Origin: an uncultured Treponema sp. | Lineage (GTDB): Bacteria; Spirochaetota; Spirochaetia; Treponematales; Treponemataceae | Direction of reading: 5' to 3' | Length of the DNA: 23,818 nucleotides | Assembly: GCA_937915735.1 (NCBI GenBank) | Contig: CALGGS010000219.1 | Coordinates: 1-23,818 of the forward strand | Part shown: positions 18,171 through 23,818 of the stretch, piece after piece | Layout of the letters: every line of letters starts with the position of its first letter | Numbering within the stretch: the first letter of the stretch is position 1 | Notes under the pieces: model-generated | What the model was told of the DNA's origin: nothing | The model's input: only the letters and a program-made list of their open reading frames with translations | The model's database searches: none | Position numbers and translations under genes: made by a program

Positions 18171-21100
18171 TTAGTCAGAGATAGACCAGTCGTCTTTTTC
18201 ATTGGATTTTGATTTTGTAACATTTGGTCTGGGATTATTTTCCCTGTTCCACTTGTTGAAGAGTTTTTCCGAATCTTTTTTTGTGCCACAGCCTAAGTCA
18301 GAAAGCCATTTACCTACTTCTGCCTTATTTTCCTTTGACACCTTAGAAAAACACCAGCCAGCGGCTTCCAAAGGCTTATCCTTAAAACGGGGTGTTTTTA
18401 TGACTTCATTAAACACTTCTCTAAAGTTTTCTGATGTAACTTTTACTCTTGAAAGATAATCTTCTTTTCTTTTTTGCCGGTTTTTATTTTCCTCTCTTGT
18501 TTTATTGAGCATATCAAGATACTGTTCAATCGTTCCGGATTTTTCAGGCTTTATAGGATTAAAATCAACTTCTTTGCCATTTGCAAGAACAAGATGCCTT
18601 TCTGCAAGTGCATTGAAAAGGTCATCTTCACGCTCTGCTTTGTTATCAAATTCAACGAGGATATGAATCTTATTGTCTGCTTCATAGCCATAGTCAGACG
18701 GAATATAAAGTTTTGCCCTTTTTGCAAGGGAAGGCTCATTAAAGGTTTCTGAAATAATTTGGCTTGCTTTTTCAAGAAGATTTTTTTCAATATCTTCTCT
18801 TTCTTCTTTAAGAAGCACATCAATCTTTGAAGCTGGAACATAAACAAGACTGTCAAAATCTAGGTTGTTTAAGCTATCTACAACCATCTCTTTCAAGTTA
18901 TTGTATTCAGACACATCTGCAATCTTGTCATTGATTTTTGTGGTAATCTTGCTGTTTACAAGGTCTGCGCTTGTCTGTACCTCATATTCCTCATGAGTAT
19001 ATGGGTCTTCAAATGTCGTATAGGCAAGCCCCACATCTTTCAGGTCATCAAAGGTCGGCGTGGACATATATTCATCAAAACAGAAATCAGAAATGAGTTC
19101 CTTGGCTTCTGTTAAGGACTCAAGATATTCATTAAGATTTTCCAGTTTCCTGAATGTGTCAGGAAATTCTTTTTCCATTTCGCCGTCTTCTTTGATTTCC
19201 TGATAGACATATTTTACAAGTTCCTCACAGTTGATTGCCCAGTTTCTGTCTCCTACCCTGTCTGCTTTTTCCATATAATCTTCCGGCTCAGCTTCTTCTC
19301 CTTTTACAGCAGAAAGAGCAAGCCAGTTCTTTTCATGGACAAACCACGCTTTATCTTCCTCCGAGTACTCAATCGACTGTTCGCTGATTGTGTCTAGGCC
19401 GTTGCCCTTATGGAAAAGGTCATGGCCGTCTGCTGTATATTTTGTCATTGCTTCAATCTGTGAAAAGCAGTTTTCAAGTGCATTTGCGGTTGCAAGGTCA
19501 ATTTCAATTCCGCTGTCTGCAAACGCTTTCTGGGTAAGTCCTCCGCTTCCTGCAAAACTTGCAGAAAGCATTTCGTTTCTTGCTTTTTCAGATACAGTCA
19601 TTGTCTCAACATTGTTGTAAAGTTCTTCTTTTGCTATTCCGGCTTCCATTAGAGTCTGTTTTACAGATTCCGGCTGGATTGCAAGGAATTCCTCTTTTGG
19701 TGCATAGATTTGTATTTTCTCATCTGCAATGAGGAAATCCCGTAAATCGGATTCCTTTAATACAAGATTTCCGTCTGTCTGGGCGGCTATGTATTCAACT
19801 ACCTCTGCAACTATGTCATTCTCTTTCTGTTCAATATCTTCTTCAAACCGTCTGTCAACCACATAATCAAGACGGTCTCCTGCCCAGTTCCAATTATTTT
19901 TACCGTCTTTGTTTGCAATGATATTCAGCTCATCTTCATCAATCGGATAAGACTGGTTTTCAACAGTAACCTCGAATGTTCCGCTGTTTGGAGAAGTTTC
20001 AGCATATTCCCTTCTAAGGTATTCTGTAATGCTGTTTTCGATTGCACTATCAAGGAGCTTTGCTTTTAGGTTCGCCTGATATTCAATCAGTTCTGAATAA
20101 GACTTGAAGTTTTTACCTGAATACTGGTTATAATCAGCAAGAGTATTCGCTTCCATGTCATTCGTAAAGTTTCCGCTGCTGTCCGCTACAGGAATAAACA
20201 GCTCACCGTTTTTCCATTTTTCGATTTCATCAATCTCATTGTATTCAGGATTGCTTTCTTTGAATGAAACATTACTTTCGATAAAATCAAGGTTATTGTC
20301 ATAAACTTTGTTTACATCTTCTACGGTCTTTATGGTATCAGAAAAGAGACTCTGAACGGCACTCTGCTTTAAATTATTGAAATCCATTGCAGTGGCATCG
20401 TATTCTTCTTCTGATAGATACGAATATGACGAAAGGAAATCTTCCCTAGAAATTTTCGCAAAATCCCGCATTTTTTCTTCGTCATCAATGAATGACAGCA
20501 TATTTTTTTCCATATTTTTCTCCATGCTTAATTCCTCCAGTTTTTCGATAAACTGTTTGTATGATTCATCTAGGGGTTTTATTAAATCTGGTGATTTTAT
20601 TAAATTCTCATTTTTTTCTACAAAGGACTTAAATGACTTTATGTAATCAGACTGGTCACTTTCAAGCAAAGTAATTGCATGAACAAAAGCATCATCAACT
20701 AACTCAGCTCCATAGGCGTGGTCATCTTGCGGAATGAACATCCAGCCGTAATCGTCATTTTTTGTCTTAAAATAAAGTTGAGAATTATTATTTACGGCAT
20801 ATTGAGATGTCCCGTCATTAAAGTTTGTTGCAAAAGCAAGGAGAGCCTGTGCCTCATTAAAGTCAGATTTAAATCCTTCATCTGAAAGAAACTCTTGAAT
20901 GATTTCTACATCTGAAATATTTTGAAAATCAAGAGTATTAAGCTTTTTTGTGTGAGTAATTTGCTCGTCAAGGTTTTCGAGGTCTGCAATGTTGTTCTTG
21001 ATTTCTTCGATAATTTTATCGTCTGCTGCTTGTTCATGCCAAAGTAAAAGTTCTTTGTCATCCCACGAAATTACTTGTTTAACAGCCTCTTGAATACCAA

Positions 21101-22256
21101 TTGTTGTGATTTTGTCGTTAATTTCATCATAAACATCAAAAGTGTCTTTATTTTTTATTCGCAAGTCTAAGCCATTTTCTTGGAAGCGACTGAAAATCTC
21201 ATCTGCTATTTTAGGGCTTACCTTAATTCCAGAAGCCTTTTCAAGCATCTCTTGAATAGGGTCTATCGGATTTACTCTTCTTTCATTAGTTGGCATAAAT
21301 AACTCCTTCATCGAAGCAGCTGCAAATTCTGCTACTGTTTCAAAACCATTCTTTGCAAAAACATCACGATAGTTTTCAAAGATAAAGTTAATCGTTTCTT
21401 TATCCCAGTCAATCATGTCAGCCTGTTTTTCAGTTCCATCAACTTCAGCGATTTTCCTTAATGCAGCTTTTGCAACTTTTCCTGTGATAAGGGCATGACA
21501 CTCGCTTAAAACAAGGTTTTCGTCTTCTTTGATGTCTGCATAGTGTTCATCATTTACAACTTCATTCCAGATGGAAGTTCCCTTGAAAATCTCCAGGCCT
21601 TTGTTCCAAAGTTCCGGATTGTCTTTTTGAATAAGATTATCCCAAAGGTGTGTGTATTCATGTACAGCGACTTCAGTTCCAAGAGTGTCTGGGTTGAGGT
21701 AAATTTTACCGTTGTGGGCAAAGCCGTAAGTTTGATTATCCTGAACAAAAAAAGCAATATCTAAATCATTGACTAATTTAGATTTTAACATTACATTATC
21801 TATGTAAGCACTTGCTGATTTGCTAACTCGCATTTGGAGCGTAACCACTTCAGCAGGTGCTTTTTCCATTTCAAGGTCATTCATATAAACTAAATAACCT
21901 TTTTGAGTCCAGTCATTTACAAGCACATTTTTTCTTTTTCCATAAATGGAAGTTATCCAATTGGCTTCAACTTCTTTACGGTTTTTGTTAAAGTGAAGAC
22001 TAATAACCATTGGTTCTTTGTTTGTATCTAATTCATCAAACACTCCAATCAAATAATAATCATTTGGATTTGTCATGTTATTTTTTGAATTAAAAATATA
22101 ACGAGGATTACCCAAATTCTTAAACACATTTTTTACTTCTTTTGAAGTAAACTCTCCTTTATGACCATGTGTTAATCGCTCACCGAACTTTTGTTCTTCA
22201 AGAAACAATGCCCTAGCAAGTTTCTGTTTATACATATTGATTGGAAAGTTGTTCAA
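18171..22256 (-). CDS. Giant polyvalent protein: MuF-C/BECR-like domain, zincin metallopeptidase, shared C-terminal module; probably 3' part of a frameshifted gene
   Basis: The longest ORF starts at TTG 22256 (1361 aa); the first ATG is at 22235. Neither is a convincing start, because the frame is open back to 22385 and those 43 codons encode the beginning of the first domain. Residues 1-128 plus that upstream piece form a MuF-C/BECR nuclease-like domain (TPFIYKECG upstream; NPRYIF, HFN, WITSIYGK and W..KGYLVY within). Residues about 165-325 are a zincin-like metallopeptidase of the polyvalent type: HEYTHLWD at 199-206 gives both zinc histidines and the catalytic Glu200, and Glu252 in LSECHALITGK is a candidate third ligand. 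Residues 350-1270 are acidic, largely unassigned alpha/beta units, including VQTSADLVNSKI and DDLFNALAERH. Residues 1275-1340 are the shared module (SENFREVFNEV, FSKVSKENKAEV, LGCGTKK), then a basic tail and DDWSISD. Composition changes near 20.5 kb. A proteolytic and RNase-type effector of the element is the likely theme, by inference. Confidence 0.85.
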   Translation of the reverse strand: MNNFPINMYKQKLARALFLEEQKFGERLTHGHKGEFTSKEVKNVFKNLGNPRYIFNSKNNMTNPNDYYLIGVFDELDTNKEPMVISLHFNKNRKEVEANWITSIYGKRKNVLVNDWTQKGYLVYMNDLEMEKAPAEVVTLQMRVSKSASAYIDNVMLKSKLVNDLDIAFFVQDNQTYGFAHNGKIYLNPDTLGTEVAVHEYTHLWDNLIQKDNPELWNKGLEIFKGTSIWNEVVNDEHYADIKEDENLVLSECHALITGKVAKAALRKIAEVDGTEKQADMIDWDKETINFIFENYRDVFAKNGFETVAEFAAASMKELFMPTNERRVNPIDPIQEMLEKASGIKVSPKIADEIFSRFQENGLDLRIKNKDTFDVYDEINDKITTIGIQEAVKQVISWDDKELLLWHEQAADDKIIEEIKNNIADLENLDEQITHTKKLNTLDFQNISDVEIIQEFLSDEGFKSDFNEAQALLAFATNFNDGTSQYAVNNNSQLYFKTKNDDYGWMFIPQDDHAYGAELVDDAFVHAITLLESDQSDYIKSFKSFVEKNENLIKSPDLIKPLDESYKQFIEKLEELSMEKNMEKNMLSFIDDEEKMRDFAKISREDFLSSYSYLSEEEYDATAMDFNNLKQSAVQSLFSDTIKTVEDVNKVYDNNLDFIESNVSFKESNPEYNEIDEIEKWKNGELFIPVADSSGNFTNDMEANTLADYNQYSGKNFKSYSELIEYQANLKAKLLDSAIENSITEYLRREYAETSPNSGTFEVTVENQSYPIDEDELNIIANKDGKNNWNWAGDRLDYVVDRRFEEDIEQKENDIVAEVVEYIAAQTDGNLVLKESDLRDFLIADEKIQIYAPKEEFLAIQPESVKQTLMEAGIAKEELYNNVETMTVSEKARNEMLSASFAGSGGLTQKAFADSGIEIDLATANALENCFSQIEAMTKYTADGHDLFHKGNGLDTISEQSIEYSEEDKAWFVHEKNWLALSAVKGEEAEPEDYMEKADRVGDRNWAINCEELVKYVYQEIKEDGEMEKEFPDTFRKLENLNEYLESLTEAKELISDFCFDEYMSTPTFDDLKDVGLAYTTFEDPYTHEEYEVQTSADLVNSKITTKINDKIADVSEYNNLKEMVVDSLNNLDFDSLVYVPASKIDVLLKEEREDIEKNLLEKASQIISETFNEPSLAKRAKLYIPSDYGYEADNKIHILVEFDNKAEREDDLFNALAERHLVLANGKEVDFNPIKPEKSGTIEQYLDMLNKTREENKNRQKRKEDYLSRVKVTSENFREVFNEVIKTPRFKDKPLEAAGWCFSKVSKENKAEVGKWLSDLGCGTKKDSEKLFNKWNRENNPRPNVTKSKSNEKDDWSISD
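20523..20538 (-). promoter_or_regulatory. Strong internal ribosome binding site and in-frame ATG within the zincin gene
   Basis: GGAGG at 20538-20534 lies eight bases before ATG 20525, which is in frame (residue 578). The start is followed by a tandem MEKNMEKNM repeat. It could initiate a separate 784-residue product. The site is as good as those of genuine starts in this operon, but GAG and GAA codons for Glu-Glu can produce it by chance. Confidence 0.35.
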
Positions 22257-22500
22257 GCCGCACTCTTTGTAGATAAAAGGCGTTTCACTTGAAATTTCGA
22301 TAAAATCATCTTGAATATTTACATCATTTATTGAAATTTTATCAATTTCTGAATTAAGATTTTCATCATTTTCAGAAATAAATCTTCAATTTTATTTTCT
22401 TTTGCCATTTTTTGAAGCAATTTCTGGCTTTCAAGAATACGGTTAAATTCATTCTTGTCAGTAATAACTTCAATTCCCTTTTCTTTGAGCTTGCTCAAAA
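20550..22500. other. AT-rich block carrying the MuF-C-like and zincin domains
   Basis: Hand-counted 60-base lines: 13 G+C at 20581, 15 at 20881, 23 at 21301, 18 at 21901 and 16 at 22381. Outside the block they are 30 at 19381, 28 at 22681 and 29 at 22941. The block is bounded on one side by the frameshift junction and on the other by the internal ribosome binding site. This fits a cassette placed into an older gene. Confidence 0.45.
22328..22388 (-). other. Frameshift junction joining two reading frames of one gene
   Basis: The upstream frame ends with TAA at 22330-22328. The -1 frame is opened by TGA at 22388-22386, so the two frames overlap for 58 bases. The upstream frame's last residues (LKMMKILIQKLIKFQ) are atypical for this acidic protein. 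The -1 frame over the same bases gives the expected acidic linker (ISENDENLNSEID) and leads straight into a complete MuF-C-like domain. A one-base loss in a short T-run such as the one at 22378-22376 would explain it. Confidence 0.7.
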
Positions 22501-23818
22501 CATATTCTGTTGGTTCAAGTTTCCTCCTTTCGCTATGAATGTAATCGTCATATACTTTTTCATAAAGAGAGTTGATGTACTCATAATCTTTTCTCTGCTG
22601 GCTGCCTTCTTCTGATACAGAGGCATGGTCTTCTGCAAATGAGTTGATAATATGTAGGACTTCTACAGGTTCTTTTTCAACAGACCCGAGGGCTGAAATG
22701 TGTTCAACTGTTCCGTCTTTAAGGACTTTGAGAAAATCGCCTTTTTCATGTCCTTGTTCTACTCCGACATTGTCAATTACAGCAAAAACCTTTTCATCAG
22801 AAATATCTTTTGCAGGAACTTCCTCTAGTTCTGAAAGCCACTGACGGACTACTTCTACATTATCTTCTTTGTGATTATATGGAGTTATTATAATCTCATC
22901 TTCCCTTGCTGCCTCCACAAGTTTTGTTCTGTAAAGTTCCTTGCACTGCTCTTCGTTGTTCCAGTCTACAAGCGGCCGCATTGCTTCCGTTTTTAGAGAG
23001 GTCTCTTCTGCAATGTCATCAAGAATTGCCTTTGCAGCTTTTTCTTTGAATTCCTCATAAGTGTTATCTGTAAAGAGATTTGCTGCAAACTGATGGCCTG
23101 GGAAATGGTCATAAGGAACACCAAACTGAGTCTCACCTTCTCCTTCCTGGCCGAGAATGTAATAATTTGTGTCTACCCAGCCGTCATTTTGGTTTATTAC
23201 AAACTCCACATGAATGCTTCCTATATGAAGTCTGCCGTAATAATCTAACTTTGGATTATCCTTAAAAAGTTCATCCCTGATTCTGTTGAAATCTTTTTCT
23301 GTGAACTCTGAAAAGTCAAATTCCAGAGGCTGTTCCAAAAGCCAGCCGTTTTCTTTCATAATCCTGCGGTTTTCAGGAATATCTGGATATGAATAATATT
23401 CCAGGTCTTCATCCCCTATCCACATATCAACTCTTTCCTGTAAGATGTGTCCGCCAGTATCTTTTTCCCACTGTGCGGCAGCTTCTGAATCAGTCTCAAA
23501 AACACCCATATCATCAATTTTTGAGATGAACTGAGGTGTATATCCGCCTTTAAAGTTCTTGTCAGGATTTTGAAATTCACCATAACCTGTCGTAATTTCT
23601 TCCCAACCCCAGCCCTCTTCACTTCCAGATTGCATCTGTTCTAAATCGGGGCGAACAAATGAAAGTGCCTCTTTCCCAAAGTTTACGGCATCACAGCCTT
23701 TAACAAGGGCTTCCAAATCAATAAACTCTAATTCATTATCTGCAAGTTTTTCCTTGTAATCAGTTTTTGGCCTTTCGCTGGAAAATGTGGGTAAATGTGC
23801 TAAAATGAATCTATGGAA
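22328..23818 (-). CDS. N-terminal part of a polyvalent protein (5' end outside window, 3' end frameshifted)
   Basis: The frame is open from the window edge to TAA at 22330-22328 (496 residues). The first possible start, TTG 23716, has no good ribosome site and the 34 codons before it look coding (RPKTDYKEKLADNELEF), so the real start lies upstream. I recognise no enzyme. Visible elements are GVFETDSEAAAQWEKD, of the kind of small alpha/beta insert frequent in polyvalent proteins; a beta-rich unit around YYGRLHIGSIHVEFVIN; WVDTNYYILGQEGEGETQFG; and near the end LKEKGIEVITDKNEFNRIL, a linker that in related proteins precedes an effector domain. Here it stops 33 codons later in an odd Lys/Ile-rich tail, while the -1 frame continues into the MuF-C-like and zincin domains. 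I therefore read this as the N-terminal third of a protein of about 1,880 or more residues shared with the ORF ending at 18171. Confidence 0.72.
   Translation of the reverse strand, partial: FHRFILAHLPTFSSERPKTDYKEKLADNELEFIDLEALVKGCDAVNFGKEALSFVRPDLEQMQSGSEEGWGWEEITTGYGEFQNPDKNFKGGYTPQFISKIDDMGVFETDSEAAAQWEKDTGGHILQERVDMWIGDEDLEYYSYPDIPENRRIMKENGWLLEQPLEFDFSEFTEKDFNRIRDELFKDNPKLDYYGRLHIGSIHVEFVINQNDGWVDTNYYILGQEGEGETQFGVPYDHFPGHQFAANLFTDNTYEEFKEKAAKAILDDIAEETSLKTEAMRPLVDWNNEEQCKELYRTKLVEAAREDEIIITPYNHKEDNVEVVRQWLSELEEVPAKDISDEKVFAVIDNVGVEQGHEKGDFLKVLKDGTVEHISALGSVEKEPVEVLHIINSFAEDHASVSEEGSQQRKDYEYINSLYEKVYDDYIHSERRKLEPTEYVLSKLKEKGIEVITDKNEFNRILESQKLLQKMAKENKIEDLFLKMMKILIQKLIKFQ

Noticed and set aside
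22328..22388. Programmed -1 ribosomal frameshift site
   Set aside because: No X XXY YYZ heptamer in the correct phase and no obvious following stem were found. An indel explains the junction better.
23760..23818. Possible plus-strand promoter (TAAAAT) and start at the right edge
   Set aside because: The minus frame is open to the edge and looks coding. A single hexamer in AT-rich DNA with no visible gene behind it is not enough.

Overview
The window is one long, tightly packed gene array, all on the minus strand, so transcription runs from high to low coordinates. It contains no rRNA, tRNA, CRISPR array, insertion sequence, integrase, terminase, portal, relaxase or secretion ATPase that I can recognise, and no gene-free stretch over 300 bases. 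Most genes encode very large proteins (roughly 660 to 2540 residues) that string enzyme-like modules onto long acidic or helical linkers. This is the hallmark of 'polyvalent proteins', the giant multi-domain proteins that phages and conjugative elements carry for conflict with the host. The sequence therefore looks like the interior of a large mobile element (conjugative element, plasmid or big phage). Overall GC is low (mid-30s percent by eye) and the genes have good Shine-Dalgarno sites. A low-GC host such as a gut spirochaete (Treponema-like) or a clostridium fits better than a Bacteroidete, but the host is a guess.

Layout in transcription order: (1) 23818-22328, a large ORF entering from outside the window. 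(2) 22256-18171, a giant ORF with a MuF-C/BECR nuclease-like domain, a zincin metallopeptidase domain (HEYTH), long unassigned regions and a C-terminal module. ORFs 1 and 2 look like a single gene broken by a -1 frameshift between about 22385 and 22328. (3) 18156-17533, a small unassigned protein. (4) 17522-12612, a 1636-residue protein with an LPD3/BECR-like segment. (5) 12564-4948, a 2538-residue N6-adenine methyltransferase fused to an SNF2-type helicase. (6) 4933-3863 and (7) 3860-3063, two unassigned helical proteins. (8) 3061-1991, a RadC-like JAB/JAMM protein. (9) 1978-1, a protein with a second MuF-C/BECR-like domain, cut by the window edge. Most junctions are 1 to 14 bases. The one wider gap (12564-12612) holds a good sigma-70-type promoter match.

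The most striking observation is that five proteins unrelated in the rest of their length (genes 2, 4, 5, 6 and 7) all end in a divergent copy of the same helical module of about 65 to 75 residues. It is followed by a K/N/Q-rich linker and a short acidic or aromatic terminus. The JAB protein has the linker and terminus without the module. I read this as a shared tag that could direct the set to one destination (co-packaging, conjugative transfer, or assembly on a common partner); that role is inference. A second layer is compositional. The stretches carrying nuclease-like domains (gene 9, the 5' part of gene 2, the middle of gene 4) are strongly AT-rich, while neighbouring parts of the same reading frames are 40 to 50 percent GC. 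This suggests effector cassettes swapped into older scaffold genes.
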